The notes beneath the pieces are model-generated. The model did no database searches. It had not been told where the DNA came from and saw nothing but the letters and a program-made list of their open reading frames with translations. A DNA stretch of 64,000 bases from Pseudomonas lalkuanensis (GTDB taxonomy: Bacteria > Pseudomonadota > Gammaproteobacteria > Pseudomonadales > Pseudomonadaceae): contig NZ_CP043311.1 in NCBI RefSeq assembly GCF_008807375.1, positions 3,328,001 through 3,392,000 on the forward strand, given 5' to 3'. Shown here one piece after another: positions 10,222 to 23,510 of this stretch. Position 1 is the stretch's first letter; each line of letters begins with the position of its first letter. The translations under genes and the position numbers were made by a program.

Positions 10222-12633
10222 TCAGTCTCGCACCGGTGACGGCGCGATGACCTCGCGCGACCCGTTGCCGTTCATGGGGCTCACCACCCCGGCCATTTCC
10301 ATCGCCTCGATCATGCGCGCGGCGCGGTTGTAGCCAATCTTCAGCTTGCGCTGCACCGCGGAAATCGAAGCACGGCGGCTTTCGGTAACGAAGCGCACGG
10401 CCTCGTCGTAAAGCGGATCGTCTTCGCTGCCTTCGCTACCCCCTTCACCGCCGTCGAAGCCGCCGGAAGAACCACCACCACCCTCTTCCACGCCGGCAAG
10501 GATGTCTTCGATGTAGTCAGGTGCGCCACGCAGCTTCCAGGCCTCCACCACACGGTGCACTTCATCGTCGGATACGAAGGCGCCATGCACGCGGATCGGC
10601 AGGCCAGTGCCCGGCGGCAGGTAGAGCATGTCACCGTGACCGAGCAACTGTTCCGCACCGCCCTGGTCGAGGATAGTGCGCGAGTCGATCTTGCTGGATA
10701 CCTGGAACGCCATGCGGGTCGGAATGTTGGCCTTGATCAGGCCGGTGATCACGTCCACCGAGGGGCGCTGGGTCGCGAGGATCAGGTGGATACCGGCGGC
10801 ACGTGCCTTCTGGGCGATACGAGCGATCAGCTCTTCGACCTTCTTGCCAACGATCATCATCATGTCGGCGAACTCGTCGACCACGACCACGATGGTTGGC
10901 AGTGTCTTCAGCAGCGGCGCCTCGTCTTCCATGCTCTCACGGCGATAGAGCGGGTCGGTCAGCGGGGTTCCGGCTTCCTCGGCATCCTTCACCTTGCGGT
11001 TGAAGCCCGCGAGGTTACGCACGCCCATGGCGGCCATCAGCTTGTAGCGCCGCTCCATCTCGGCGACGCTCCAACGCAGGGCGTTGGCGGCTTCCTTCAT
11101 GTCGGTGACCACCGGACACAGCAGGTGCGGGATGCCTTCGTAAATGGAGAGTTCGAGCATCTTCGGGTCGATCATGATCATCCGCGCCTGCTCCGGCGTG
11201 GATTTGAACAGGATCGACAGGATCATGGCGTTCACGCCCACCGACTTACCGGAACCGGTGGTACCGGCTACCAGCAGGTGAGGCATCTTCGCCAGGTCGG
11301 TGATGATCGGCTTACCGCCGATATCATGGCCAAGGGCCAGGGTGACCGGCGACTTGGCCTCGTCGTATTCGGACGACTCGAGCACTTCGGAGAAGCGCAC
11401 GATCTGACGGTCCTCGTTGGGAATCTCGATGCCGACGGTGGTCTTGCCGGGAATCACCTCCACGACGCGAACGCTGATCACCGCCAGGGAGCGTGCCAGG
11501 TCCTTTGCCAGGTTGGAGATGCGGCTCACCTTCACGCCAGCGGCCGGCTGAATCTCGAAACGGGTGATCACCGGGCCCGGGTGAACCGATTCCACAATCA
11601 CTTCGACGCCGAATTCCTTCAGCTTGATTTCCAGGAGGCGCGACATCGCTTCCAGGGATTCCGGCGAGAAGCTCTTCTGCTTCTTCTCGGCCGCGTCGAG
11701 GATGGAAATGGGCGGCAGCGTGCCTTCGATAGCCGTATCGACGAAGAGCGGCGCCTGCTTTTCCTTTTGAACACGCTTGCTCGGCTCGGCCGGCTTGGGC
11801 GACGGCGGCGGAGCAATGACCGGCGCGGGGCGCTTCTCACGTTCGGTCATGTGCTTGGTCAGGGCTTCTTCGCGCTCGATGAGGCGTTCCTTGACCTTGG
11901 CCTGCTCGCGACGATCAGGTACCACCGGCGCGGCCACCTCATTCACGCGCACATCCACTTCACGCAACTTGGCGACCAGCTGCTTGCGCTCCAGGCGCGC
12001 GCTCCACCAGCGATTGACGGCGTTCTGGATGAGTTCGAAGAGATCGAGGGTGATCTTCCCCGTCAGGTCCATGACCTTGAACCAGGACAGATCGGTGAAC
12101 ACGGTCAGGCCGAACAGGAACAGGGCAAAGAACAGCAGCGTACTGCCCTGCACATTGAGGGCATTGACCGACAGATGACTGAGGCTTTCGCCGAGGGCGC
12201 CGCCAGCGGAAGCCGGCAGGCCGGCGTGGTCCTGGAAGTGGATATCGGCCAACGCGGCGCCGGACAGTACCAGGAAGACCAGGCCGATCAGGCGCCAGGA
12301 GAACAGCCAGCCGCTCCAGTCGATGGGCTCATGGCGGTGCCGGAAGACCTGCAGCGTCTTGATCGCCAACAACAGCGGGAAGACATAGGCGAAGTAGCCC
12401 AGCGCCATGAACAGGATGTCGGCGAACCAGGCACCGAGTCGGCCTGCCGCATTCTGCACCTGCTCGACGTTGCTGGTGTGGGTCCAGCCCGGATCCGAGG
12501 AATCGTAGGTGAGCAGCGCCATCCACAGGTAGAGGCAGACTGCGCCCAGCGCGATCAACGCACCTTCCTTGAGGCGATAATGCAATTGCTGGCGCCAGAC
12601 AGGGATCTGGGCTCTGGTCGTGGAATTCTTCAA
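10222..12633 (-). CDS. ftsK: DNA translocase FtsK
   Basis: 803-residue septal DNA pump that moves chromosome ends at division and activates XerCD at dif. N-terminal domain: about four membrane helices (residues 25-190). Then a linker rich in Glu, Lys and Pro. The motor domain has Walker [13 protein letters not shown] and Walker [13 protein letters not shown]. The C-terminal winged-helix gamma domain (about 740-800: [19 protein letters not shown]) reads KOPS. The start codon is TTG at 12633 with AGGA about 11 nt upstream; no in-frame ATG gives the conserved [16 protein letters not shown] opening. First gene of the minus-strand operon, divergent from trxB over 266 bp. Confidence 0.95.
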   Translation of the reverse strand: MKNSTTRAQIPVWRQQLHYRLKEGALIALGAVCLYLWMALLTYDSSDPGWTHTSNVEQVQNAAGRLGAWFADILFMALGYFAYVFPLLLAIKTLQVFRHRHEPIDWSGWLFSWRLIGLVFLVLSGAALADIHFQDHAGLPASAGGALGESLSHLSVNALNVQGSTLLFFALFLFGLTVFTDLSWFKVMDLTGKITLDLFELIQNAVNRWWSARLERKQLVAKLREVDVRVNEVAAPVVPDRREQAKVKERLIEREEALTKHMTEREKRPAPVIAPPPSPKPAEPSKRVQKEKQAPLFVDTAIEGTLPPISILDAAEKKQKSFSPESLEAMSRLLEIKLKEFGVEVIVESVHPGPVITRFEIQPAAGVKVSRISNLAKDLARSLAVISVRVVEVIPGKTTVGIEIPNEDRQIVRFSEVLESSEYDEAKSPVTLALGHDIGGKPIITDLAKMPHLLVAGTTGSGKSVGVNAMILSILFKSTPEQARMIMIDPKMLELSIYEGIPHLLCPVVTDMKEAANALRWSVAEMERRYKLMAAMGVRNLAGFNRKVKDAEEAGTPLTDPLYRRESMEDEAPLLKTLPTIVVVVDEFADMMMIVGKKVEELIARIAQKARAAGIHLILATQRPSVDVITGLIKANIPTRMAFQVSSKIDSRTILDQGGAEQLLGHGDMLYLPPGTGLPIRVHGAFVSDDEVHRVVEAWKLRGAPDYIEDILAGVEEGGGGSSGGFDGGEGGSEGSEDDPLYDEAVRFVTESRRASISAVQRKLKIGYNRAARMIEAMEMAGVVSPMNGNGSREVIAPSPVRD

Positions 12634-12821
12634 AACGCGTCTTTTCCTGCGCCCATGGCGCGCTCAAGAGTCGGTCGAGGGTGAAAGTCCGCCAGGCAGT
12701 GTGCCATCACGGGCTCCAACCCATTCGGAACGTGGCCCATTGTACGGATTTGCCCGCGCGACGCCATGTGGGAACGGATTGTCGCTCCGGCGTTTTGGCG
12801 ACGTCTCGCGCTTCGGTGTAG

Positions 12822-13850
<1,029 letters not shown>

Positions 13851-13857
13851 CAGGTAC

Positions 13858-13877
13858 GGCGGACCTTCGGGTCCGCC
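13858..13877 (+). terminator. Hairpin after trxB
   Basis: GGCGGACC TTCG GGTCCGCC is a perfect 8-bp stem with a stable UUCG-type loop, 7 bp after the trxB stop and 12 bp before aat. No T tract follows, so termination is probably partial and aat may be read through from trxB. Confidence 0.55.
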
Positions 13878-13889
13878 CTCCCCTCTCCC

Positions 13890-14570
13890 ATGCTCACCTG
13901 GCTGCAACGCGACTCTCTCGACTTCCCGCCACTCGGGCGCGCCATGCGCGAACCCAACGGCCTGCTCGCGGCCGGCGGCGACCTGTCACCGGAGCGACTG
14001 ATCCAGGCTTATCGCCACGGCTGCTTCCCCTGGTACCAGGAGGGCCAGCCCATCCTCTGGTGGTCTCCGGATCCACGTACCGTGTTGCCACCCCAGGAAA
14101 TCCACATTTCCCGCAGCCTTTCCAAGCTGATGCGCCAGCAGCGCTTCCGGGTGACCTTCGACCAGGCATTCCCTGCGGTCATCGCGGGTTGCGCCGAGCC
14201 ACGCAGCTACGCCGACGGCACCTGGATCACCTCAGCCATGCAGTCCGCCTATGTCGAACTGCACCTCCGCGGTGTCGCGCACTCCGTGGAAGTCTGGCAA
14301 GACGACCAGCTTGTTGGCGGCCTGTATGGCCTCGCCATGGGCAAGCTGTTCTTCGGCGAGTCCATGTTCAGCAGGGTCGACAACGCTTCCAAGGTCGGCT
14401 TCGCCACCCTAGTACAACACCTGCACACCTGGGGATTCGTGCTCATCGACTGCCAGATGCCCACCCAGCACCTGCAGAGTTTTGGCGCCCGTACCATCAG
14501 CCGCGACAAGTTCTCCCTCTACCTGCAGCTCTACCTCGACCAGCCGAACGTCGCTGACTGGACCGCCTAG
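13890..14570 (+). CDS. aat: Leucyl/phenylalanyl-tRNA-protein transferase
   Basis: 226-residue GNAT-fold enzyme that adds Leu or Phe from tRNA to proteins with N-terminal Lys or Arg, creating primary N-degrons. Signatures are [38 protein letters not shown] and [18 protein letters not shown]. ClpS and ClpA, which read these degrons, are encoded within 4 kb. It is 39 bp after trxB and 54 bp before bpt. Confidence 0.95.
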   Translation: MLTWLQRDSLDFPPLGRAMREPNGLLAAGGDLSPERLIQAYRHGCFPWYQEGQPILWWSPDPRTVLPPQEIHISRSLSKLMRQQRFRVTFDQAFPAVIAGCAEPRSYADGTWITSAMQSAYVELHLRGVAHSVEVWQDDQLVGGLYGLAMGKLFFGESMFSRVDNASKVGFATLVQHLHTWGFVLIDCQMPTQHLQSFGARTISRDKFSLYLQLYLDQPNVADWTA

Positions 14571-14624
14571 GCGAGCCCCGCAGCCTGACATACACTTGCT
14601 GAAGGGTTTTCCCAGGGGTTGATC

Positions 14625-15332
14625 ATGACCGAGCTGGCTCGTCTCAAGTTTTACGCCACTCAACCGCATCCTTGCAGCTATTTGCCCGAGGAGCAGGCCA
14701 CCACTCTGTTCCTCGACCCCAGCCAGCCCATGGACGTGGACGTCTATGCCGAACTCTCGGAAATGGGTTTCCGCCGCAGCGGCGACCACCTCTACCGCCC
14801 CCACTGCCAGCGTTGCAATGCCTGCGTACCGGCGCGCATTCCAGCCGACCAGTTCATTCCCAATCGCCAGCAGAAGCGCATCCTCAAGCGCAACGCGGAC
14901 CTGACCGTTATCGCCGTACGCCCGGCATTCACCGAGGAGTACTACGCGCTTTACGTCCGCTATATCGAGCAACGCCACGCCGACGGCGACATGTATCCGC
15001 CCAGTCGCGACCAGTTTTCCACCTTCCTGGTGCGCGACCTGCCCTTTTCCCGCTTCTATGAGTTCCGCCTCAACGGCGCATTGAAGGCGGTGGCCGTCAC
15101 TGACGTCCTGCCTAATGGGCTTTCAGCGGTCTACACCTTCTACGACCCCGACGAAGAACGCCGAAGCCTTGGGCGCTACGCCATCCTCTGGCAGATCGGT
15201 GAAACCGCTCGCCTCGGCCTGCAGGCCGTCTATCTCGGCTATTGGATCAAGAACTGCAGGAAGATGAACTACAAGACCCAATACCGGCCTATCGAGCTGT
15301 TCGTCAATCAGCGCTGGGTAACGCTTAGCTGA
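14625..15332 (+). CDS. bpt: Aspartate/glutamate leucyltransferase (Bpt)
   Basis: 235-residue member of the ATE-like bacterial transferases, which attach Leu to N-terminal Asp or Glu. The N-terminal cysteines ([19 protein letters not shown]) and the acyl-transferase core [32 protein letters not shown] are present. The start is set at ATG 14625 with AGGGG at 14614-14618; an in-frame TTG two codons earlier lacks correct spacing. With aat it gives two routes into the Leu/N-degron pathway. Confidence 0.93.
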   Translation: MTELARLKFYATQPHPCSYLPEEQATTLFLDPSQPMDVDVYAELSEMGFRRSGDHLYRPHCQRCNACVPARIPADQFIPNRQQKRILKRNADLTVIAVRPAFTEEYYALYVRYIEQRHADGDMYPPSRDQFSTFLVRDLPFSRFYEFRLNGALKAVAVTDVLPNGLSAVYTFYDPDEERRSLGRYAILWQIGETARLGLQAVYLGYWIKNCRKMNYKTQYRPIELFVNQRWVTLS

Positions 15333-15432
15333 AGCCCTTGGCGAGCAGTGCTGTTTTCGGGCACAATGCACGCCGTTTTTGCCCGCCGCACCTGCGGCAG
15401 GGCCCATCATTGAATACCGAGGGCTTTACTGC

Positions 15433-15651
15433 ATGTCGAAAGAAGACAGCTTCGAAATGGAAGGCACTGTCATCGACACCCTGCCCAACACCATGTTCCG
15501 TGTGGAGTTGGAAAATGGGCACGTCGTCACCGCGCACATTTCCGGCAAGATGCGCAAGAATTACATCCGCATCCTCACCGGCGATAAAGTTCGCGTCGAG
15601 CTGACGCCGTACGATCTGAGCAAGGGCCGCATCACCTACCGCGCCCGCTGA
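15433..15651 (+). CDS. infA: Translation initiation factor IF-1
   Basis: 72-residue OB-fold protein that binds the ribosomal A site during initiation. The sequence [18 protein letters not shown] through ITYRAR is the standard full length. The start is ATG 15433; longer frames read into the upstream gap. It is followed 12 bp later by a strong bidirectional terminator shared with clpA. Confidence 0.97.
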   Translation: MSKEDSFEMEGTVIDTLPNTMFRVELENGHVVTAHISGKMRKNYIRILTGDKVRVELTPYDLSKGRITYRAR

Positions 15652-15663
15652 TCGAATGATCAT

Positions 15664-15693
15664 AAAAAAGCCCGGCATCTGCCGGGCTTTTTT
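15664..15693. terminator. Bidirectional terminator between infA and clpA
   Basis: Perfect 14-bp stem: AAAAAAGCCCGGCA at 15664-15677 and its complement at 15680-15693, with a 2-nt loop. The A and T tails make it an intrinsic terminator on both strands for the convergent genes infA and clpA. Confidence 0.93.
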
Positions 15694-15704
15694 GTGGATG
15701 GCCG

Positions 15705-17975
15705 TCAGGCCATCTCTGCAGTGGTTTCGAACTCGAAGCTGAGCTCCTCGTCCTTGACGTCGACGTGCACCACTCCGCCGTGCTCGGCCAGTTCGCCAAA
15801 CAGGATTTCCTCCGCCAGCGGTCGCTTGATCTTGTCCTGGATCAGGCGCGCCATGGGCCGAGCCCCCATCTGCGCATCGTAGCCACGCTCAGCCAGCCAA
15901 CCACGCGCTTCATCGCTGACAACCAACTGCACACGCTTGTCTTCCAGCTGCGCCTGCAGCTCCGTGAGGAACTTGTCCACGACGTTCTTGATGACTTCGT
16001 GGCTCAGGCGACCGAACTGGATGATGGTATCCAGACGGTTGCGGAATTCCGGCGTGAAGCTCTTGCGAATGACTTCCATGGCATCCGAGGAGTGATCCTG
16101 CAGGGTGAAGCCGATGGAAGCCCGCGCAGCGGTTTCGGCGCCGGCGTTAGTGGTCATGATCAGGATCACGTTGCGGAAGTCCGCCTTGCGACCATTGTTG
16201 TCGGTCAGGGTGCCGTGGTCCATCACCTGCAGCAGCAGGTTGAAGACTTCCGGGTGAGCCTTTTCGATCTCATCCAGCAACAGCACGCAATGCGGCATCT
16301 TGGTGATGGCCTCAGTCAGCAGGCCGCCCTGGTCGAATCCCACATACCCCGGAGGCGCACCGATCAGACGCGACACGGTGTGGCGCTCCATATACTCGGA
16401 CATGTCGAAGCGAAGCAGCTCGATGCCCATCGCCTTCGCCAACTGACGCGCCACCTCGGTCTTGCCCACGCCGGTGGGGCCGGCGAACAGGAAGGAACCT
16501 ACCGGCTTGTCCGGAGATTTGAGGCCCGCACGGGAAAGCTTGATGGCAGTCGACAGGGAATCGATGGCAGCGTCCTGGCCGAACACCGTCAGCTTCAGGT
16601 CGCGCTCCAGGTTACGCAGCAACTCCTTGTCCGAGCTGGTGACGTGCTTCGGAGGAATCCGCGCGATCTTGGCCACAATGTCTTCGACCTGCGCCACCTC
16701 GATACGCTTCGCGCGCTTCTCTTCCGGCTGCAGACGCTGGTAGGCGCCAGCTTCGTCGATCACATCGATCGCCTTGTCGGGCATGTGCCGGTCGTTGATG
16801 TAGCGTGCCGCCAGCTCAGCCGCGGCACGCAGCGCCTCATCGCTGTACTCGATGTGGTGATGCTGCTCGAAGCGCGCCTTGAGCCCCTTGAGGATGCCCA
16901 CGGTGTCCTCGACCGATGGTTCGGTCACGTCGACCTTCTGGAAGCGCCGCGCCAGGGCCCGATCCTTCTCGAAGATGCCGCGGAATTCCTGGAAGGTGGT
17001 GGAGCCGATGCAACGGATCTCGCCGGAAGAAAGCAGCGGCTTGAGGAGGTTCGACGCATCCATCACCCCGCCCGACGCTGCGCCCGCACCAATGATGGTG
17101 TGGATCTCGTCGATGAAGAGGATTGCGTGCGGGCGCTTGCGCAGCTCATTGAGCAGCGCCTTGAAGCGCTTCTCGAAGTCGCCACGATATTTGGTACCCG
17201 CCAGCAACGCGCCAAGGTCCAGGGAATAAACCACGCTGTCGGCCAGCAGGTCGGGCACCTGATTGTCGACGATGCGCTTGGCCAGGCCTTCGGCGATGGC
17301 AGTCTTGCCAACACCGGCCTCACCTACCAGCAGCGGGTTGTTCTTGCGGCGACGCGCCAGAATCTGGGCAACGCGCTCCACTTCGTTCTCGCGACCGACC
17401 AGCGGATCGATCCGCCCCATGCGCGCCAGCTCGTTGAGGTTGCTGGCATAGGCATCCAGCGGATGGCCGGAAGCGGAGGCTTCGCCGCCCTCCTCGTCCT
17501 GCATCTCCTGGTCGTGTTCGTGCTGCTCGCCATGGCCCGGAACCTTGGAGATGCCATGGGCGATGTAGTTGACGACATCGATGCGAGCCACGCTCTGCTG
17601 CTTCAGCAGGAATACGGCCTGGCTCTCCTGCTCACTGAAGATGGCGACCAATACGTTGGCGCCAGTGACTTCACGCTTGCCGGAACTCTGCACGTGGAAT
17701 ACCGCACGCTGCAGAACGCGCTGGAATCCGAGCGTGGGCTGGGTTTCACGGTCTTCGTCGTGCTGCGGAATCAGCGGGGTGGTGGAGTCTATGAACTCCT
17801 GCAGGTCGTGCCGCAGTTTGTCCATGTTCGCGCCGCATGCACGCAATACGGTGGCAGCGGCTTCGTTATCCAGCAGCGCGAGCAGCAAGTGCTCGACCGT
17901 CATGAATTCGTGGCGCTTGGCGCGGGCCTCCTTGAAGGCAAGATTGAGGGTGACTTCGAGCTCGCGGTTCAACAT
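15705..17975 (-). CDS. clpA: ATP-dependent Clp protease ATP-binding subunit ClpA
   Basis: 756-residue Hsp100 unfoldase that feeds substrates to ClpP and works with ClpS on N-degron proteins. An N-domain (1-145) is followed by AAA-1 with Walker [17 protein letters not shown] (about residue 215) and AAA-2 with Walker [17 protein letters not shown] (about 495). The ClpP-docking loop is ASIGFTLQD, the IGF tripeptide form. clpS is 28 bp upstream in the same direction. Confidence 0.97.
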   Translation of the reverse strand: MLNRELEVTLNLAFKEARAKRHEFMTVEHLLLALLDNEAAATVLRACGANMDKLRHDLQEFIDSTTPLIPQHDEDRETQPTLGFQRVLQRAVFHVQSSGKREVTGANVLVAIFSEQESQAVFLLKQQSVARIDVVNYIAHGISKVPGHGEQHEHDQEMQDEEGGEASASGHPLDAYASNLNELARMGRIDPLVGRENEVERVAQILARRRKNNPLLVGEAGVGKTAIAEGLAKRIVDNQVPDLLADSVVYSLDLGALLAGTKYRGDFEKRFKALLNELRKRPHAILFIDEIHTIIGAGAASGGVMDASNLLKPLLSSGEIRCIGSTTFQEFRGIFEKDRALARRFQKVDVTEPSVEDTVGILKGLKARFEQHHHIEYSDEALRAAAELAARYINDRHMPDKAIDVIDEAGAYQRLQPEEKRAKRIEVAQVEDIVAKIARIPPKHVTSSDKELLRNLERDLKLTVFGQDAAIDSLSTAIKLSRAGLKSPDKPVGSFLFAGPTGVGKTEVARQLAKAMGIELLRFDMSEYMERHTVSRLIGAPPGYVGFDQGGLLTEAITKMPHCVLLLDEIEKAHPEVFNLLLQVMDHGTLTDNNGRKADFRNVILIMTTNAGAETAARASIGFTLQDHSSDAMEVIRKSFTPEFRNRLDTIIQFGRLSHEVIKNVVDKFLTELQAQLEDKRVQLVVSDEARGWLAERGYDAQMGARPMARLIQDKIKRPLAEEILFGELAEHGGVVHVDVKDEELSFEFETTAEMA

Positions 17976-18003
17976 GGCTTCACCTCATACCCAAGCGGCG
18001 GCG

Positions 18004-18366
18004 TTAACCGTCCTTCTCGATCTCACAGAGCAGCGGATGCTGGCTCTCTCTCGCATATTGATTGACCTGCATGGCCTTGGTTTCAGCGATGTCGCGAGTG
18101 AACACGCCACAAACCGCCCGACCCTCCGTATGCACGGTCAGCATGATCTTGGTGGCGAGTTCCCGGTTCATACCGAAGAACGTCTCGAGCACCTCGACCA
18201 CAAAATCCATAGGGGTGTAGTCATCGTTAAACATCACCACCTTATACATAGGTGGCGCCTGCAGGGCCGGTTTCGCTTCCTGCACCGCCAGGCCCGTGGA
18301 GTCGTCCTCATGATGCTGCGGACTGTCCTGATTGAATGTTAGTCGAATCTGGCTGCTTGCATGCAT
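18004..18366 (-). CDS. clpS: ClpS adaptor (N-recognin)
   Basis: 120-residue adaptor with a mobile N-terminal tail and a core that binds N-terminal Leu, Phe, Trp and Tyr and hands the protein to ClpA. Core motifs are [20 protein letters not shown], with the Asn-Asp-Asp ligand loop, and the degron pocket region [20 protein letters not shown]. The start is chosen at ATG 18366 ([14 protein letters not shown]), matching the length of Pseudomonas ClpS. Two upstream in-frame starts (18462, 18384) would add an unsupported extension. The Shine-Dalgarno is weak. Confidence 0.94.
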   Translation of the reverse strand: MHASSQIRLTFNQDSPQHHEDDSTGLAVQEAKPALQAPPMYKVVMFNDDYTPMDFVVEVLETFFGMNRELATKIMLTVHTEGRAVCGVFTRDIAETKAMQVNQYARESQHPLLCEIEKDG

Positions 18367-18481
18367 GCTGGAAATAAAGGTCATGGATGAATGAAAAACG
18401 GCTACTGGAAAGACTTTGATCCGTTTCTCAGGCGTTGCCGGGAACGCCTTGACTAACGGCAAAACGGTGTTACAACCAGTG

Positions 18482-18501
18482 GATACCCGTCTTCGGGTAT
18501 C
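18482..18501. promoter_or_regulatory. Hairpin in the clpS/cspD divergent region
   Basis: GATACCCG TCTT CGGGTATC is a perfect 8-bp stem with a 4-nt loop, 95 bp upstream of cspD and 116 bp upstream of clpS. It could be part of a 5' leader of either gene. No function can be assigned. Confidence 0.35.
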
Positions 18502-18596
18502 AGGGGTTCCATGCGCACGGCCATGGCGGCCTTCGGGGCATGGAGTCGAAGTGGATGATACTCCAGTGATGGAGTCCTTTGCAGAGGGATATCAGC

Positions 18597-18860
18597 ATGC
18601 TTAGCGGTAAGGTCAAGTGGTTCAACAACGCCAAAGGCTATGGATTCATCCTCGCCGAAGGCCGAGATGAGGACCTGTTCGCCCACTATTCGGCCATCCA
18701 GATGGACGGCTACAAGACGCTAAAGGCTGGACAGCCGGTAAGCTTCGATATCATCCAGGGCCCGAAAGGGCTGCACGCCGTGAATATTCGCCCGGTCACG
18801 GCCACCACCGAAGCACCTGCCTCAATCAGCCAACCCCAGGGCAGCACGGCAGAAGTTTGA
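18597..18860 (+). CDS. cspD: Cold-shock-domain protein CspD
   Basis: 87-residue CspA-family protein with RNP1 KGYGFI and RNP2-like DLFAHYSAI and a short extra C-terminal tail, as in CspD. CspD proteins bind single-stranded nucleic acid and, in E. coli, inhibit replication in stationary phase; the same role here is inferred. The start is ATG 18597 with AGAGGG about 9 nt upstream. It is divergent from clpS-clpA, the same arrangement as in E. coli and P. aeruginosa. Confidence 0.93.
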   Translation: MLSGKVKWFNNAKGYGFILAEGRDEDLFAHYSAIQMDGYKTLKAGQPVSFDIIQGPKGLHAVNIRPVTATTEAPASISQPQGSTAEV

Positions 18861-18882
18861 GCCCCGCAATATTTGGGCATAA

Positions 18883-18910
18883 AAAAGGCCGGTCAGATGA
18901 CCGGCCTTTT
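18883..18910. terminator. Bidirectional terminator between cspD and icd
   Basis: Perfect 13-bp stem (AAAAGGCCGGTCA at 18883-18895 with its complement at 18898-18910) and a GA loop, with A and T tails on both sides. It serves the convergent genes cspD and icd. Confidence 0.93.
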
Positions 18911-18927
18911 CGTATCCGCTTTCAGGT

Positions 18928-20184
18928 TCACATGTGCGCGATGAGGGCGTCGCCGAACTCGGAACACGACAGCAGCTTGGCGCCATCCATCAGACGCTCG
19001 AAGTCGTAGGTCACGGTCTTCGCGGCGATGGCACCGTTGGTGCCCTTGATGATCAGGTCAGCAGCTTCGGTCCAGCCCATGTGACGCAGCATCATCTCGG
19101 CGGAGAGGATGACCGAACCCGGGTTCACCTTGTCCTGGCCGGCATACTTCGGCGCCGTGCCGTGGGTGGCCTCGAACATGGCGACGGTGTCGGAGAGGTT
19201 GGCGCCGGGCGCGATGCCGATACCACCCACCTCGGCCGCCAGGGCGTCGGACAGGTAGTCACCGTTCAGGTTGAGGGTGGCGATCACATCGTACTCGGCC
19301 GGACGCAGCAGGATCTGCTGCAGCATGGCGTCGGCGATCACGTCCTTGACCACGATGTTCTTGCCAGTGCGCGGATTCTTGAACTGCATCCACGGCCCGC
19401 CATCCAGCAGCTCGGCGCCGAATTCGTCGCGAGCGACCTCGTAGCCCCACTCCTTGAAGGCACCCTCGGTGAACTTCATGATGTTGCCCTTGTGGACGAT
19501 GGTCACGGAGCTGCGATCGTTATCCACGGCATACTGCAGGGCCTTGCGCACCAGACGCTTGGTGCCATCCTGGGAAACCGGCTTGATGCCGATGCCGCAG
19601 TTTTCGGTGAAGCGGATCTTCTTCACGCCCATTTCCTCGGTGAGGAACTTGATGACCTTCTCCGCCTCAGGGCTGCCGGCCTTCCACTCGACGCCAGCGT
19701 AAATGTCTTCAGAGTTCTCGCGGAAGATCACCATGTCGACGTCGCCGGGCTTTTTCACCGGACTGGGCACGCCTTCGAACCAGCGTACCGGACGCTGGCA
19801 GACATAGAGGTCGAGCTCCTGGCGCAGGGCCACGTTGAGCGAGCGAATGCCACCACCGACCGGCGTGGTCAGCGGGCCCTTGATGGAAACGACGTAGTCG
19901 CGAACAGCTTCGAGGGTTTCTTTCGGCAGCCAGGTGTCCTGATCGTAGACCTGAGTGGCCTTCTCGCCGGCATAGACTTCCATCCAGGAAATCTTGCGGG
20001 CATTGCCGTACGCCTTGGCGACGGCGGCATCCACTACCTTGATCATGACAGGGCTGATGTCGACGCCGATGCCGTCACCCTCGATGAACGGGATGATCGG
20101 GTTGTTCGGTACGTTCAGGGACATATCTGCGTTGACGGTGATTTTGTCACCGACTGCCGGCACCTGGATCTTTTGGTATCCCAT
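18928..20184 (-). CDS. icd: Isocitrate dehydrogenase (NADP+), homodimeric type
   Basis: 418-residue TCA-cycle enzyme making 2-oxoglutarate. [18 protein letters not shown] lies near residue 35. The substrate and phosphorylation segment [18 protein letters not shown] carries the serine that AceK modifies in enterobacteria. The NADP-site segment is [18 protein letters not shown]. It is divergent from a second, unrelated isocitrate dehydrogenase gene. If AceK is encoded elsewhere, phosphorylation of this isozyme would send isocitrate to AceA (30.3 kb). Confidence 0.97.
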   Translation of the reverse strand: MGYQKIQVPAVGDKITVNADMSLNVPNNPIIPFIEGDGIGVDISPVMIKVVDAAVAKAYGNARKISWMEVYAGEKATQVYDQDTWLPKETLEAVRDYVVSIKGPLTTPVGGGIRSLNVALRQELDLYVCQRPVRWFEGVPSPVKKPGDVDMVIFRENSEDIYAGVEWKAGSPEAEKVIKFLTEEMGVKKIRFTENCGIGIKPVSQDGTKRLVRKALQYAVDNDRSSVTIVHKGNIMKFTEGAFKEWGYEVARDEFGAELLDGGPWMQFKNPRTGKNIVVKDVIADAMLQQILLRPAEYDVIATLNLNGDYLSDALAAEVGGIGIAPGANLSDTVAMFEATHGTAPKYAGQDKVNPGSVILSAEMMLRHMGWTEAADLIIKGTNGAIAAKTVTYDFERLMDGAKLLSCSEFGDALIAHM

Positions 20185-20540
20185 GCTGAGCTCCGTGTTG
20201 TGGTTGAGAACGCTCTTGCAGCTCGTGAGCCTACTCCAGTTGTCCGGTCATCGACCATATCTTCCTTAGTCGAAATCGCACGCCTGAGTCAGCCCACCCA
20301 AAGGAGTGGTATACTGCGCGCCGTGACTTGATAGTCATCGGGGGCGAGCAGTCTGGGACCAGACTCACTGTCCTCGTCGCAGCCGTGCCACCACCATGGA
20401 TCGACTGCACAACGCTCTACTGGCGCTCCATTACCCCCGCGGCAATTCTCGACATAGCTCAATTCGACATTGGGCGAATGCGTCTACCAATGCGCTTCGA
20501 GACTCTGTGCGCGCCCAGAAAAGAAGAGAGTTAAACGTTA
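20185..20540. promoter_or_regulatory. icd/idh divergent control region with long idh leader
   Basis: 356 bp without a gene. It holds an extended -10 element for idh at 20307-20315 and, downstream of it, about 220 nt of probable leader. Within the leader, AGTCTGG at 20350-20356 pairs perfectly with CCAGACT at 20359-20365. The idh Shine-Dalgarno (AGAGAG) lies just before ATG 20541. No recognisable riboswitch class was identified. Confidence 0.5.
20307..20315 (+). promoter_or_regulatory. Extended -10 promoter element for idh
   Basis: TGGTATACT matches the extended -10 (TGnTATAAT) at 7 of 8 defined positions. No good -35 is visible 17 bp upstream, which fits an extended -10 promoter. The transcript start would be near 20322, giving a leader of about 220 nt. 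Confidence 0.5.
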
Positions 20541-22769
<2,229 letters not shown>

Positions 22770-22788
22770 ACGCCACAGGACGACAAAG

Positions 22789-22821
22789 GAAACCCCGGGC
22801 ATTGCCCGGGGTTTCTTTTTT
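22789..22821 (+). terminator. Intrinsic terminator of idh
   Basis: 12-bp perfect stem GAAACCCCGGGC (22789-22800) with its complement at 22804-22815, ATT loop, then six T residues. Confidence 0.93.
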
Positions 22822-22869
22822 CCACCATCCACGACTTATGATGTCGCCCCCTTTTCCGGAGCCTAGCCG

Positions 22870-23313
22870 ATGACCTGGCAACCCCATATCACCGTCGCGA
22901 CCATAGTCGAGGACCAGGGCCGTTTCCTCCTGGTGGAGGAAGAAGCCGATGGCCGCGCCGTGTTCAACCAGCCCGCCGGCCACCTGGAAGCCAACGAAAC
23001 CCTTCTCGAAGCCGCGCTGCGCGAAACCTTCGAGGAAACCGGCTGGGAAGTGGAGCTGACCGCCGTCACCGGCATCTACCTCTACACCGCGCCCAGCAAT
23101 GGCGTGACCTACCAGCGCGTCTGCTTCGCCGCCAAGCCGCTGCGCCACCATCCGGACCGCGCTCTGGACGAAGGCATCATCGGCCCACGCTGGCTGACCC
23201 GCGACGAGCTCCTGGCCGAGAAGGACCGCTGGCGCAGCCACCTGGTCCTGCGTTGCATCGACGACTACCTGGACGGCGAGCGCTTCCCCCTCAGCCTGAT
23301 CCGCGTCGCCTGA
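22870..23313 (+). CDS. nudJ: Nudix hydrolase NudJ-like (phosphatase)
   Basis: 147-residue Nudix protein. The Nudix box is complete: GHLEANETLLEAALRETFEE and then TGW (GX5EX7REUXEEXGU), residues about 38-60. In E. coli, NudJ hydrolyses thiamine pyrimidine pyrophosphate and nucleoside di/triphosphates. It precedes mnmA, as in many gamma-proteobacteria, but a 197-bp gap with a large palindromic repeat separates them here, so co-transcription is uncertain. Confidence 0.88.
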   Translation: MTWQPHITVATIVEDQGRFLLVEEEADGRAVFNQPAGHLEANETLLEAALRETFEETGWEVELTAVTGIYLYTAPSNGVTYQRVCFAAKPLRHHPDRALDEGIIGPRWLTRDELLAEKDRWRSHLVLRCIDDYLDGERFPLSLIRVA

Positions 23314-23343
23314 ACACCCCAGCCCAAAGAACCCGCTTACGAT

Positions 23344-23459
23344 CTTGCGAGCTAGAGCCATGCAAGGCCAAAGCAGGTGAGGAAGCGGAGTTTACGGCTG
23401 TAAATGAGCATTCCGAACCTGCTTTCAACGCAGCAGGGCCGACGCGCAGCTGATCGCGA
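23344..23459. repeat. Long imperfect palindromic intergenic repeat
   Basis: About 116 bp that can fold into one long hairpin. The centre is TTTAC GGCT GTAAA (23391-23404). The middle arm is AAAGCAGGT (23370-23378) against ACCTGCTTT (23417-23425). The outer arm is an imperfect match of CTTGCGAGCT (from 23344) to the complement of AGCTGATCGCGAG (to 23460). Elements with the conserved TTTAC/GTAAA centre are widespread between Pseudomonas genes and give spurious small ORFs on both strands; no protein is called here. The function is unknown. Confidence 0.6.
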
Positions 23460-23510
23460 GCCGGTTCTGATAGAATTCCGCTTTTGCGTACACGACCAGT
23501 GCAGATTCCC

